Below, in pieces: positions 11,305 to 24,800 of a DNA stretch of 64,000 nt; position 1 is the first letter of the stretch; every line of letters starts with the position of its first letter. The position numbers and the translations under genes are program-made. A model generated the notes under the pieces. The model ran no database searches and had not been told where the DNA came from. It was given only the letters and a program-made list of their open reading frames with translations. The DNA is taken from assembly GCA_014529385.2 (NCBI GenBank), contig CM043949.1:113401477-113465476 (forward strand). The letters are read 5' to 3'. This DNA is from Adiantum capillus-veneris (lineage: Eukaryota > Streptophyta > Polypodiopsida > Polypodiales > Pteridaceae).

Positions 11305-11650
11305 AGAGAACTTGACACAAGTTGACCAATTTATGTAGATCCGGTCCTCCCTCCAATAGGATTTTGTATTATAGACTCTCCCATAAAGAGAGACTTGGTA
11401 TAATACAATATTTGTGTTACTTGTGAGCTTGGTGATGCTATGAAGATGGAAAGCTTCATGCATCACGAGCATAGCATAAAATTTGTAAAAGCATTAACTA
11501 CCCCCGGCCTTGGTCCCAAGGCCTCAAACACCTTCAAAGGTGGAGAGAGCTAGCGGGGAATGAGGGTAGGGAAGAGGAAGAAGAAACATTCATAGGAGAA
11601 AGAAATAACTCCTCACTTATCATCACTCTTCTTGCTAGCATACATAATAG
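11103..11650 (-). mobile_element. 5' LTR of the gag-bearing element (inner part; outer edge unclear)
   Basis: It begins TGTAATGGAAATGG next to the PBS. It is strongly similar to 63492-64000 (GAGAATAGC-GAATTAAGAGA, then CTTAATTAACTTGGCATGAA and TTCATGCATCACGAGCATA), proving a repeat family. An (AG)n tract lies at 11261-11300; the 63.6-kb copy has only a short GAGAGAG there. The LTR may run on to 12 kb or beyond, but the second copy is cut at the window end, so the outer limit cannot be set. Confidence 0.65.
11261..11300. repeat. (AG)n microsatellite inside an LTR
   Basis: About 20 AG units at a position where the second LTR copy has only three or four. Confidence 0.95.
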
Positions 11651-12250
11651 CATAGTAATGAAGATGGAAAATATGGCAAGCTTAAGCATTGAAGCATGGA
11701 TCTTGGTTGCATTTGCATTCCATAGCCAAGAGTGTTGGCGTAGGCTCTCAACTTCTCAACAAGCTTGGAGAAGGAGATGGAGTTCTTCCACTTTCACCAA
11801 GTGAGAATGTGTGGAAAATGAGTGTGTAAGAGGGTGCATACCCCCAAGGACACCCCTTGCTTGCCTTGGTCGAACCCTCCTTGTATCTCAAGCTTGAAGC
11901 TCATTGGACCCCTCTAAGCCTAGCCAATTACATGCACAATTCATTTCAAGCAACATAGGTAGAATTAGGCCCAAGTGTCCTCCTTACCTCTTTGAGAGAG
12001 AGAACTTGAAAATATATAGATATTTGTTGAGTTGAACTAGAAGCTCATTGGACCCCTCTTTAGCCAAGCCAATAGGATTCAAAGAACACCACGTGGCTAA
12101 GCATAGGGAGAGCTTGACATGTGTCCATGTGCCCCTTGTGAAAGGGGGTGCCCTTTGGGTGAGTGGGAGGTTAAGTCAAAGATTCCCCTAACTTTGGGTC
12201 TTTCCCCCTCCTTTGTAGGGTCTCTTTTTGACTCAAGAACTTTACCCCCA
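11651..12250. other. Probable continuation of the LTR, nothing else seen
   Basis: It contains no credible frame. The phrase AAGCTCATTGGACCCCTCT occurs twice (11897 and 12041), suggesting a local duplication of about 145 bp. Confidence 0.3.
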
Positions 12251-12466
12251 TGCATGTAAGCTTCTCAAGCACCTTTCTCATCAAGTATGACAAGCACCTC
12301 CAGCACCTTAGTCAGCAAGCACCTCAAGCTCCTTACTCATCAAGCATGACAAGCACCTCAATAACCTTAGTCAGCAATCACGACAAGCACCTCAAGCACC
12401 TTAGTCACCAAGCATGACAAGCACCTCAAGAACCTTAGTCACCAAGCATGACAAGCACCTCAAGCT
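12251..12466. repeat. Minisatellite, ~34-bp unit
   Basis: About six imperfect copies of a 34-bp unit built from CAAGCACCTCAAGCACCTTA, then GTCACCAAGCATGA. Spacing is regular in the last three copies. The first copies have lost or gained a few bases. Confidence 0.8.
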
Positions 12467-12578
12467 TGGGCCGGGGTTCCCACCTCAAGTATAGCCCTAA
12501 GGTCTAAGGACTTTTAACACTAACCTTTGGAGGTCTTTAATGAAGCTAATCCTAGGGTCTTTTAAGCTCCATTAGATG

Positions 12579-12777
12579 CACATTGCTCTTGATAGACTAT
12601 CTCCTTTTGGACCCATATTGAGATGTAACCATCTCTCCTCTTGGGTCCCTGCTGAGATAAGTCTAGAAGCACTTATTGCACATTGCTCTTTGATAGATTG
12701 TCTCCTTTTGGACCCCTATTGAGATGCAACCATTTCTCCTTTTGGTCCCCTGTTCAGATAGGTGCAGAGGCACATAC
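12579..12777. repeat. Tandem duplication, ~99-bp unit
   Basis: Two adjacent copies start GCACATTGCTCTT (12579 and 12678) and share TCTCCTTTTGGACCC, ATTGAGATG and AACCAT. They differ at roughly 10-15% of positions by eye. Confidence 0.8.
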
Positions 12778-13978
12778 CTATATCCTAACTCTTGTTCCCC
12801 TTTTATCTTCCCATATTAAATGATTCGTTTACTATGAGAAAATCATTTGGTAAAGCTAGATATTATATTCTATGACAAGTGCTGTTGGGGGATATGTGTT
12901 CAAGAGGTGAGCCGGGAAGTCGTGGGGCCTCTGGCTGTGAGAGGTGTGTGTGAGAGAGAACAATATATGCAGATAACTTCAATAACCATCATGAGCATAA
13001 ATAGACCTTGAGTAAAGCTTAATCAATAATCAAAGTGGTCGTTAATAACACCATAACCTGGCTTACATTAGGGTTAAGAAGTCTAAGCACTACGATTAAT
13101 TAAAAAAAAACTTTGATGGTCTTGATGATGGTGGTGTTGCTCTCTTTTCTTCCTTCAATTTCCATCTAGAGCTCTCGAAGCTCCCTCCTTTGTTTGCTCT
13201 CAAACGTTCTATAATTTACACCCTTTCTCTTCATGTCTTGCCAACCTCGAGCTTACTTCAATCCTTGCTTAGTCGAGAGAGATAGAGAGAGATATCCCAT
13301 GCCTTCTTCTTTTCCTTGAAAATCCACTGTTTGATTGCCAAAAAGATTTTCCCTTAAGGGCTTGCTAGTCCTCTCCAAGGTTGAGAGAGAGAGAGAGAGA
13401 GAGAGAAGCTTCTCTTGTATATGCCTTTCAAGCTTGAGAGAGCTTCACCTCCCTCTCTTCGCATTCTTTCATGCCCTTTTGTTCCTCTCATCCTCGTTCA
13501 TCTTTTGCTTCAAAACTTTGTCATGTAATCCAATCCTGCTTCAACCCTTCCCCCTTGCTTGCTTGCTTCCTAAGTTGACAAAGAGGGACGTCATCGAGAG
13601 AGAGCTTTGCCTCCCTCCCTTCTCCTACGTTTTCCTTCCTCCCTTTCTCTTCAACCACTCGACATACTCGTTCATGCCACAATTTGTTCATTCTTTCCCC
13701 CTCCTATTTTTAGGCTCTTTTTGTTTTGGTTGTCATGCCATCGTGACAAGGCACCTGAAGCCCAATGATGATGTGGTAGTCGGAGTGTCGAGTTGCGCAA
13801 AAAGAGGTGGGGCCAGAATCAAATAGGGGAGGCATGCAATGCTGAGGTATTTTTGCTTGATCGTCGGCACCATTTGAGCCTTGCGATGACGAGTGCAGCT
13901 GCTTTCTCTCTCCCCTAAGCTCGTCTCTGCCTCTGCACACCATCCTCTTTCTTTTTCTTCCCCTCCACACACATTAAC
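12778..13978. other. No recognisable gene; AG tract and low-complexity sequence
   Basis: An (AG)n tract lies at 13383-13408. The plus-strand frame 13335-13826 is only serine/leucine/phenylalanine-rich pyrimidine sequence without a domain. Confidence 0.35.
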
Positions 13979-14700
13979 CTTGGGCCGCCATTTGGTGGGC
14001 ACTAATTTGGGTGGACAAACCCTTTTGGGCGGCCATACCCCTACATAATACACCCCTTTTGGCATACACATCGACCAAGGCATTGCTCAACACGGGATTT
14101 GGCATGCACACCGACCAAAGCATTGCTCGCACAATTTTCATTTTCAGCAGCCCTTGACTGACAATATGATCATGAGTTTTGTTACCCATATCCATGTCTT
14201 GGATAATGCCACATGCCCTCAAGATGCAAGTGTATGTGATTGCATTTCGTGGAAGCCCTTCTCTTGCACATCCGGTTAAAAGATCCAGAGCTTCTTTGCC
14301 ACAACCATATTGCGCATTTCCAAATCACTATATTATGCATATATCTTGACCACGGTGTGCCAACCACAAGTCCACCCGCATACCCAGTTATCAATGCACT
14401 GCAAGAGATGAAACTCTGGACACAAGCTCTCTTTGGCTTTCTGCTGAAGTACACCCATTAGGCACATTCACAGACCAAGTCAATGCTACAGTATCATATT
14501 AGGCATACTTATTGGCTAAAGCATTGATGATCCTCACATTATGCATAGTACAAATCTCGATCAAAGTAGTGCCAAATACATTATTTGTTATGCATGTCAA
14601 TCAAGGCATTCCAAAGCACTGTATTTGGCATACATTCAACATTAAACCTGCTTGTTATCAAGCCCTACCCATTGCACATTTAGTCTTCCAAGAAGCTTAA
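13979..14700 (-). pseudogene. PPR-repeat protein fragment (decayed)
   Basis: The minus strand holds scattered pentatricopeptide wording: CGIIQDMDMGNKTHDHIVSQ followed by GLLK, SNALVDVYAKRG, SCSALITGYA and WNALIDM. These are the helix phrases of PLS-type plant PPR proteins (H-x-x-I-x-x-x-G-L, N-A-L-I-D-M-Y-A-K-C-G, W-x-A-L-I-x-G-Y-A), RNA-binding proteins of organelles. Repeat spacing is partly preserved but stops and frameshifts occur every 50-90 codons. It is the only host-gene-derived sequence I recognise, and it has no intact flanking exons. Confidence 0.6.
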
Positions 14701-15018
14701 CATCCCTTTGCTCTTTTTCTCATCACGTAAACGGAGCCGCACGATAGCGCTTATCTTGGAGATAATAAGCGCTTATAATTACCTTAACAAGATTAAGCGT
14801 ATGCTACATAGGTAATAAGCATTGTGGAAGTTTTGCCAGGGACCTGCCTTGACCCTCCAAGTGGAGGCAAAGCTTGGAATGGACTGAGATGCGTAGTCAG
14901 CGTTGCTGAGCTAGCACACCCCAAACCCTTACTGGCGAGCTACAGACGCAAAAAGCAAAGCGCTGCCCAGTAGCACCTCCTACTCTCGAACAAGAAAGAG
15001 GGTTTTCCTTATTTCATC
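14701..15018. other. No recognisable feature
   Basis: The phrase AAGCGCTTAT occurs with its inverse close by (AGCGCTTATC-TTGGAGATAA-TAAGCGCTTA, 14749-14778), giving a short hairpin. Otherwise nothing is identified. Confidence 0.3.
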
Positions 15019-15160
15019 TTTTTTTTTTTTTTTGGCAAAACTCACAATTCGTGAGTGGATTGTATCAAACACGTCATAATAGGCCTCACAACGAGACGGT
15101 AAACATCCAGCTTGTAAACATTTGCACCTCAAGGATCGATCCGAGATTGAGGTTGGCTCC
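15019..15160 (-). mobile_element. LINE 3' terminus (poly-T, terminal palindrome)
   Basis: A T-run (15019-15033) followed by GGCAAAACTCACAATTCGTG and AGTGGATTGTAT is the reverse complement of a LINE tail. The palindrome core is at 15040-15056 with one extra base. Only ~100 bases of 3' UTR remain. Confidence 0.65.
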
Positions 15161-15175
15161 TTATTTCATTTCTTT

Positions 15176-15606
15176 TTCCAAACTCACAGTGGTGAGTAGA
15201 TTATATTAGCAAAATCATAGAATTACACATTCTTGTCATGCTCGCCACGAGCCATGACATCTTCAACTGATCAATGATACATCGGCTGATAAGGGAGCCA
15301 CCCTGATGATAATGGAAGGGTCCTCATCACTACCCAATCAGGTCAATCATCCATGGTCATGTTCCACTCATCAGAGTCCATTTGTTTCCCGATGGCAATG
15401 ATAATCCCCTTGCTTTCTTGGATTATCTTCGTAAACTTAGCAACTTCCACGGTGTTCTCAAAGATCCTGTAGTTCCTTGATTTCCATACATGCTTAAAGT
15501 AGGAGAATCTCACAATTTGAGTTTTGATAAGTAGAGCATGGATCTTAAACACCTTCCCTCCTAGGAAGAGAGAGAAGGCCACAAAAATAATAGATAGGCT
15601 CAACAT
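15176..15606 (-). pseudogene. LINE C-terminal coding end and 3' UTR
   Basis: The tail motif ACTCACAGTGGTGAGT lies at 15182-15197. Upstream on the minus strand the open frame to 15606 reads FKHVWKSRNYRIFENTVEVA, then KFTKIIQESKGIIIAIGKQM, the C-terminal signature of a plant L1 element. The copy at 32.4 kb shares QESKGVIVAL and DEWNMT. It is truncated upstream at about 15.6 kb. Confidence 0.75.
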
Positions 15607-15610
15607 TCTT

Positions 15611-16683
<1,073 letters not shown>

Positions 16684-16959
16684 CGCAATGCGGTGTACAC
16701 ATATATTCACCCTCCACAATGTTATATTTTTCTTGAGCACGTTTTCGTTCATAACACCATTCATGGGTAGCACTAGTTGCTTGGTCCCTCTCGATGCAGT
16801 TCGGCTCATGGCCTAAACTCCATGCTTGGTCGGGCGCTGAGAACTCCTTCCCTATGCAAATGCTTCCGCAACTTTGATGTATATTGAAAATTGTATAAAA
16901 GTGTAAATTGTAAATTTTGTGCGTAGACCCCCGAGTAGGGGTATCTCTCACGAAGACAG

Positions 16960-17905
<946 letters not shown>

Positions 17906-17906
17906 G

Positions 17907-17924
17907 TGGTGCCCCACGGAGGAG
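17907..17924 (+). promoter_or_regulatory. Candidate primer-binding site
   Basis: TGGTGCCCCACGGAGGAG follows the LTR by one base. It begins with the TGG expected opposite a tRNA CCA end. The tRNA was not identified. It resembles TGGCGCCCCCACTGAGGA of the element at 50.9-59.7 kb. Confidence 0.5.
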
Positions 17925-18089
17925 TATACTTATGCTCCTTAGTAGAAGCTGAAAGCAGAGTTTGAAGCCGCCAAACAATTGGAAAATGGTCAAAGTAAAG
18001 AGTGCATTTGCGAATTGATCGAGCTGACGAAGCCAAGCATTGGCCCCATTTCAGAGGTATTTAAGATCCAGAGCATTGGGCAACAGATT

Positions 18090-18640
18090 TTAAATTGTGG
18101 ATGATGTCGATGCATAGATTGACACATGCGAAGAAGCTGCAGATGGTATTGTTATTGCTGCGAGAACGGGCAAAGACATGGTTCAATGGTTTAGGTGATG
18201 GTGGTTGAAGTTCATGGCGAGAGCTACGAACGTAAATTCTGAAGCGATTTTGGCAAACGGTCTCTCTTGAAGAAGCCGGTGCTAAGTTGAAGGCGGTACG
18301 CCAGGATGTAAGTAAAGACTTTTCCATTTTTGTTGAGAAATTTGAAGCATGTTGGAAGCAATTGAAGGTTTCTACTAGGGTCAAAGGCAACCTCTACCTG
18401 AAGTTGTCAAAGTTTCTTGAGTGCTTGCATCCAAAGATCAAGGACAAGGTGGAGTGTGGAGCTGATACCTATGAAGATATGGTCTATTTGGACAAAGTGA
18501 AGAGCAAAAAAGTGAAGTGGAAGCTAGAGTTGGGCTTGCTGAAGCCTATTGATTATCTGCCTATTGCGACGATTGCAGAGTGTCCTATGGTTCAACCGAA
18601 GGAGGTGCCAAAATTGTTTGAAGTGTGTGGAGCCTGTTGA
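18090..18640 (+). pseudogene. gag of the gag-only element
   Basis: A capsid-like protein. The early part is broken (RERAKTWFNGLGDG, then a stop). From 18287 the frame is open: KAVRQDVSKDFSIFVEKFEA, CWKQL, LYLKLSKFLECLHPKIKDKV and TYEDMVYL, ending near KWKLELGLLKP. The pattern W-F ... R-Q-x-x-x-x-F-x-x-F-E-x-x-W-K ... T-Y-E-D is typical of Ty3/gypsy gag and like that of the Tat-like element further right. No zinc knuckle is seen after it. A functional gag would package element RNA; this copy has lost its N-terminal frame. Confidence 0.6.
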
Positions 18641-18750
18641 GGTAAGGCCTATGGTTGGTTATGTTCCTTGGAGGTTAGAGTAGCATAAAGAGGTAAAGGA
18701 GCATGTTCTTACTGAGATTGTGCATGAAAAAGTAGTATGCAAAAGAGTGT

Positions 18751-19836
18751 ATGCAAAGCCAAGGCGGTGGCCAACTTTTTTTGGAGCAGAAAGAGGATGA
18801 AGATGCAGACACACGGAGTCAACCTATGGCAAGGATGATGATGATACAAGCTCTGAGTTTTGGGAGACTAGCAAAGAGGAAAGCCTGTATGAAGACTTCA
18901 CGTCCTATGGGGAGCAAACTGATTTTGATGAGGTGAAGCCTGTAAGAGTAAAGATTCCTGACTATGTGTATGAAGGCATGTCAATTGGAAATGTAAATGA
19001 AGACCAAATTGAAGAGCCAAAGTCTATGAAAGAGGATATGCAAGTAAAAGTGGTGTGTGGTTCCCTATTGGTGGCTATGACCCTAAAGGTAGCCATAGAG
19101 TATGCTATAGTGGTGCAACAGGTACGAGGATTTTTCCAGAAGATTGCTGCTGAGGTGACCAATCTACCTTGTGATGAAGATGAAGTGGATCCATGTTCAA
19201 GATTGGCAAATACATATGGTGATGGAGCTGAACAAAGTGGGTATCCCCCTCCTACAAGGAGGAGTCGTCTATTGATGCTATGCTCCAGGATGAAATGGTA
19301 TGGATTGAGCTTCCTTCTTTTTTTTCTAAAATTATGGCAGTAGAGCATGTATTAGAAGAATTGGTTCATGAAGATGACGTACAGGAGGAGTTAGTGGATC
19401 CGTATGACTCTACTTTCTTGGATGTCCTGAAGAGGAGGTGCTTCACGCTGCTACAAGTATGGAAGAGAAGATGAAACCGATGCAGGTAGATAAACCTTTG
19501 ATTGAAGAGCAGGTGTTGCCGATTGTGCCAAGTGAAGAGCCGCAGGCTATGGCTGTGGAAAAGCTTATAAAAGGGGTATGTGCCTCACATGTGATCAGTA
19601 TGCTTGTGGATACAGCTATGAAGTGGGCTATTCAACAGGTACAAGAGCTCTTGGAGGACATTTCCATCTTATATGGTTGGGAAGGTATGCCAAATAGGTT
19701 CGAGGCAGGTGACGATATGGATAATTCATATGTTGAACAAGATGGTGAGCATGATCGTTCTCAATTTGAAGAGGATTGGATGCTTGTGGATGCATGGAGC
19801 AGTGAAGGAGTGATGCATGGAGCAGTGAAGGAGTGA
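18751..19836 (+). pseudogene. Acidic unknown ORFs downstream of gag, internally duplicated
   Basis: Three plus-strand frames (18933-19343, 19280-19474, 19438-19836) overlap and are rich in D, E and M. Two stretches resemble each other: VVCGSLLVAMTLKVAIEYAI with QQVRGFF, and GVCASHVISMLVDTAMKWAI with QQVQELL. That suggests an old internal repeat split over two frames. I do not recognise the family. The position between gag and 3' LTR is where pol would stand. Frames are broken, so it is probably a relic. Confidence 0.4.
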
Positions 19837-20166
19837 TGTGTGCATTCTATATGCACCATTGGTTATGTGCATGGGTGCAGTTCTACAGAAGGCTACTCCA
19901 AATGAAAAGTTGCACTAAGGGTTATGTTTTTGATCCAGGCAGAGGATTTGCTATGATGCAGAGGGGTGGAAACCCACTTGAGGGTTGACGACAATAAGCA
20001 GGTATAAGACTATATATGGTTTTTTGGGTGTTCTTACAACGTTTTTTAATGTTTACAATTTGTAGATGAATAAAGACTTCTTTTGGTTGAACATAGATGT
20101 TCAATGTGGGGTTGGGCAATGATGGTGCAACCACACTGTGTCCACCCTAGCAAAGGGCGCAAACAG

Positions 20167-20782
20167 TGATGTGTATGCTTACAGGTGTAGGCATGGGTGA
20201 TAAAGCAAATATGAAGGCGCATTACAAGGAGGGAGATCTAGGAAGTGTATGTTTTATGTGGTTATGAAGGCCTAAGTGTAGAGATTTCATGCTTGAAGAA
20301 AAGGTTTTTACATGTAAAAATGCTATTAGGACATGCAAGGAAACTTGGATAGAGGAAGCCATGTGGTTAGTGGTAAAAAGAAAAGTGTGTGAGAGACTTC
20401 ACACCTCTGCATGAGGGAGACCAAAATTCACAGTCTGTATTTTTTTTTGCAAGATTGTTTTTTTTTGTAAAAACGGTGTCCTATGGAACAAGGAAAACGA
20501 CGTTTTGAGCATTTTTGCATCTCACGCACATAGGCAAATTCTACACCAATTAGGAGATATTTAAGATTTTGTGCTCTGCTGTGTTTGGAAGGATGCAGAA
20601 GAACAGAGAAGGGAAGAGCTTTGGTTGTTGTATGTTCCACCATAGCCCATCAATTGAAGAAAAAGCAAGCTGTGATTGTGTTGCTTTCGATGTTGTTCCC
20701 CCTCCCCTTTCTTCTCTTTTCTTTATTGCGCGGTGTTTCCGGGTGTATGTAGGCAAGTGTGCCCCCCCCGATGGTGGGATGT

Positions 20783-20826
<44 letters not shown>

Positions 20827-21040
20827 GTGATTGTGTGCAAGGGAAACAAGAAATTGATGTGTTTATGGGTGTATGCTAGATTGTGATCTACACGAGTGTG
20901 TGCGCATTGATTTGGGTGTAATTGGGAGTTCGTTTGAGAAATGTGTGTGTGTGTGTGGATAGGGGTACAACGGAATACCTGGGCTATAGAGAGGCAAACA
21001 TTGTGTGTGCTAGGTATGTTTCCCCTTCCGTTTTTTATCA
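20167..21040 (+). repeat. 3' LTR of the gag-only element
   Basis: A direct repeat of 16960-17905. The shorter AG tract (20786-20824) and missing GT expansion account for most of the length difference. Confidence 0.75.
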
Positions 21041-21044
21041 ACAC

Positions 21045-21262
21045 CCACAAGGCACCATCCAAGAAGTCATCCCATAACTTTGTCTTGTTTTGCACCATCT
21101 TTCTAATGATGCGTGCAATGACACCATTAGCCTTCTCCACCAAACCATTTGATTGTGGGTAGTAGGGTGTGCTAGGACGATGTAGAATGTGAAGTTCTTC
21201 ACAAACTTCTCTATTGATGAATGTTGGACTGCCTTGCAGGCAATGGGGAAGGAAAAATCATG
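21045..21262 (-). pseudogene. Gypsy integrase fragment
   Basis: Minus-strand wording FINREVCEELHI, STPYYPQSNGLVEKANG, RIIRKMV and WDDFLDGALWV is the integrase core around the catalytic Glu (N-G-L-V-E-K-A-N) with its usual downstream residues. It is cut at 21044 by the gag-only element's LTR and at 21262 by the next element. Confidence 0.7.
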
Positions 21263-21272
21263 TGGGTGGGAT

Positions 21273-21520
21273 CTCAGGGGGTGCACTATGTAATCACGTT
21301 AATGTATAACGTGAGTTCGAAAGGAGGGGTTTTAAAAATCAAAAAATTTAGGCAATTTAACAGAGATACATTAAAATAAGGGGGTTTTATATTCAATTTT
21401 GGAAAAAAAATCCTAAAATAAGGGGTCATTTTATTCATTCAGACATGTTAAAAGAGGGGTTTTTTTAATACCCCACGAACGCACGTTATATAGGGGAGTA
21501 CTAAACGGTGAACCGCCCGA
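21273..21520. mobile_element. Mutator-like MITE with 9-bp target duplication
   Basis: A 248-bp element between two copies of GGGTGGGAT (21264-21272 and 21521-21529). Inverted ends: left CTCAGGGGGTGCAC, right read inward TCGGGCGGTTCAC. A second inverted pair lies inside (TATAACGTGAGTTCG and TATAACGTGCGTTCG). The layout parallels 1244-1435 (TATCACGTGAG / TATCACGTGCG), so both belong to one family. Non-coding. Confidence 0.75.
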
Positions 21521-21529
21521 GGGTGGGAT

Positions 21530-23230
21530 GGAATAATTGTCAAATTCTTCAAAGGATTTGTAAGGATTTTAAAATCTTGATAGTGCAGCTAGCTAACATA
21601 GCTCTATTGGAGGGACAATTGAATACTAGCCTTAAAAGAGGGCTCATCATGCCTATTCCCAAGTTGGTTTGTTGCTTGTTGCTAAAGCACTGGCGGCCTA
21701 CCTCCATGATGACAATTGTGTACAAGATCATTGCTAGAGTTATTGCTTTAAGAGTGGCTCCAACCTTGAACATAATTATCACACCCCACCAGCATGGATT
21801 CATCAAAGGATGGTCAATATATGACAACATCTGACTACCATGGTTGGCATTGAGTACACTTCTTTTACTAAGCAAAAATGTATTCTCCTGGAGCTTGACC
21901 TAGATAAGGCTTATGATAGAATCTCATGGTCTTATATTGAGGATGTCATGAAGGCTTTTGGCTTTGGACCCAAAATGTGTGCTATAGTTTGCACGCTCGG
22001 GGAAGGAAGTAAATCTAAGCTTCTCTTCAACAACAAGATAGTGGGAGGGTTTGAGGTCAAGCATTTGATTAAGCAAGGATGCCCCCTTGCCCTACTACTT
22101 TTTTCAATGGGCTCTCACCCTTATGATGACCTCGCTCAAGGATAGTGTGACAAAAGGGGAAATTCGTCTCTCACTTCCTGGAGGAAAATAATTGCTTGCA
22201 AAGCTATTTGCAAATGACTCTTTGCTCTTAAAGCCAAGTCAGAAATGCTAAGAAGAGCCTCGAGATTGTTCAACTTTTTTCTTATGTTTCCGGCTCAATC
22301 TGAAGTATTGAGAAATCAAGATTTATTTCTCTCAGAAAACGACTCGTTTGACCCTCCGAAATGGTAAGGAGAAGTTATAGGCAAGGGAACTATGTTATGC
22401 TTTCATGATCCCGTACATTTCATTTGTATCGCCTGCTGCTAAAACTGTGAAAATCCAATTGGAAAGAATTTTTGAAACCTATCAAATGGTTCTTGTGGAA
22501 AAGAAACACTAAAGCCACAACTCCTTGTTAATGGGGGAGATGTGAATGGGTAGCGAGACCAAATAATCAAGGCAAAATTGGGATTATTGTCCCCGTGGTG
22601 CATGCAGAAGCTTTATGTGCCAAACGTGGTTCTCTCTGATGGACCAAAAATAGGAATGGGCTATCATGGCCTGGGATATGATAAACGAATCACAGCTTGC
22701 CTCAAAAGGGGGCACATGAAGGAAGGCCACATTTCAAGACAAGATTTTGGTACCTTTTGGGACAACCCTGAAGCTTGGTGGTTGCACAATGGAACTAGCA
22801 CGAAAGTGTAACAAAGCAGCTTCAACCCTAGAATGCGAGGAGAATTTTAGATACTTCAAGGATTCCTCTCTCAATTGGTCTCCCTGGCTCTCCAAACTTG
22901 GAAGGGGTTCCTTGGGGAGGGAAGCTGCACGTCTGGTAAGTAATAAAGCAATTTCTAAAATTTATCATCTTGGGGATGACAAAAGCTTTTGCTAGAAGGA
23001 TGTGGAGCTTGTAGTGCTGCAACATAATTTGGGTATATAGGAAAGGCTTTTGATCAGCAGACTCTTGGAAGTGCTGACACCCTCACCTCCATGTGTGTGT
23101 GGATTAGAAATAGATTGGAGAGCTTGGCATTGGCTGAGAAACAAAGTGTTCTCGCTTCCCAAGACCCAGAGTACTACCCATAGGATAAAGAGGCCAATAA
23201 CAAACCAGGGTCCAAGACAAGGCCACCTTA
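21530..23230 (+). pseudogene. LINE (L1-type) reverse transcriptase and C-terminal region, 5'-truncated
   Basis: RT wording on the plus strand: LKRGLIMPIPK, LKHWRPTSMM, YKIIARVIALRVAP, HQHGFIKGWSIYDN, then LELDLDKAYDRISWSYIEDV with MKAFGFG and LIKQGCPLALLLF. These are the conserved blocks of LINE RT (fingers and palm; D-x-D-K-A-Y-D-R). The FADD box is not readable. Further on SSLNWSPWLSKLGRG and DWRAWHWLRNKVFSLP match the LINE at 61.8-62.2 kb. Stops at about 21831, 22145 and later show decay. It starts directly at a MITE TSD. Confidence 0.8.
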
Positions 23231-23479
23231 AAATTAAATGAAAAATGTTACCAAAATATATCAAAATTATGATTGGGATGGAAGCACCTTGATATGATCT
23301 ATCTTTTAGTATCAATTTCATTGAAAACTATCAATCCTATCATTTACTCCAGATCATTCACATTGAATGTCCCTCTATTGGCCCCCATGTTTTAAGTGTC
23401 CTTATTTTGACCCCTTTACCCTAATGTGATGGTATACAAAGCGGATTGATTTTCCCCACTCACTAGAATCTAGAAGAAA

Positions 23480-23800
23480 AACTCGTCAAAAGAGCACTGG
23501 TAAAAGAGTATTAATGCCCTTTTTTGGAAAATTAAATGGACTAAATACATGAAGGTATTCATCTGGAAGTTTCTTTGGCAAGCCTTGCCTACTAGGATTA
23601 AGGTGCACGTTAGAGGGATCAGATTTGACACTTTCTCTAGCTATAGGTCAACCTCACAAGACCCCATTTATCCCTTTAGAAAGTGCCCTACTTTGCGAGG
23701 GCTAGCCACTAGGTTTGCAAATAGGTACAGAGGACTTGGAAGATCAAATTCTTTACCTATGACCTGATCTTGGGAGGGAATGGATTCCAAAATCAACCCT
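23480..23800 (+). pseudogene. LINE zf-RVT fragment
   Basis: MKVFIWKFLWQALPTRIKVH, VRGIRFD and IYPFRKCP give the start of a plant zf-RVT domain (W-K-x-x-x-x-A-L-P-T-x-x-x-L/V-x-x-R-G-I). It probably continues the LINE above after a ~250-base AT-rich interruption. Confidence 0.6.
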
Positions 23801-24441
23801 TTTTGGTATGCACCCAAATTACTAGGTCTTACTACATGAACTAGGTCTAGAAGTCTTGGAACCTTCAAGTATTTGAGACCAAGCTTGCTGCCATGCCTTG
23901 CCTATTTTGTCCTGCCATTGTCAAGCACCCCCCCCACCCCTCCCAAAAAAAAATAAAATTCCTCGAGGCACTGTCTCTCCTGCCCTCCCTCCTCAACCCT
24001 CTAAGACATGTGATCCCTTGCACTTGCCATGAGTTTGGCCATATTGATGCCAGAAATAGGTTCCCACCCATCAACATGATGTCTAAGGAGACAAGACTGC
24101 TCATCGCGTCTCTTTTGATCGCTTGCTTTCACACATTGAGGAATAGATGGTTCAAACTCTTCAAATTGCAATGGAATGTGTTGCATCTTCCCCTGTTTTG
24201 ACGATGGATCAAGTGGTGAAGATGATTGAGGAAGTGTGTGTGTTCAAAACAAATAATGGAAATCGACAGTCCATCGACGGATAAGTCTAAAGAATCGGGT
24301 GGCCATACCCCTCAAAGAGCTACTCCCACTGAGCCATCAACCCCATCCTGGATCACCCCATAGTGTCATAAGATGTATGTTTACAATGCATTTGTAATCA
24401 TTAGTGAAATCACCAATGCATGACATGGTCAGCCAACTTCA
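23801..24441. other. No recognisable feature
   Basis: It holds a C-run (23927-23943) and short frames without family resemblance. Confidence 0.3.
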
Positions 24442-24800
24442 CATTGGCAGCATTTTGAGTGTGCATGTTTCTATTGTCTGACACACAGTTCAATTAGAAA
24501 CGCTGCCTTCTTTTGTTTGCAGCTTGGTCTTGCCCATGTTGTGCCATGCAAGCTTGTATGCTAGTCACATAGAAGTCTAATGGAGTAGACAACCCTGGTT
24601 TTCCCCTTTTTAGTGAAATCACCATTGGCAGCATTTTGAGTGTGCATGTTTCTATTGTCTGACACACAGTTCAATTAGAAACGTTGCCTTCTTTTGTTTG
24701 TAGCTTGGTCTTGCCCATGTTGTGCCATGCAAGCTTGTATGCTAGTCACATAGAAGTCTAATGGAGTAGACAACCCTAGTTTTCTCCTTTTTCCCAAGTT
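24442..24800. repeat. Tandem duplication, 181-bp unit
   Basis: Two adjacent copies start CATTGGCAGCATTTTGAG (24442 and 24623) and share ATTGTCTGACACACAGTTCA and GTCACATAGAAGTCTAATGG. Only about four to six differences were seen, so the duplication is recent. Confidence 0.9.

Noticed and set aside
14701-15018. tRNA or 5S-like gene
   Set aside because: Hairpin AAGCGCTTAT noticed, but no A/B boxes or cloverleaf could be built.
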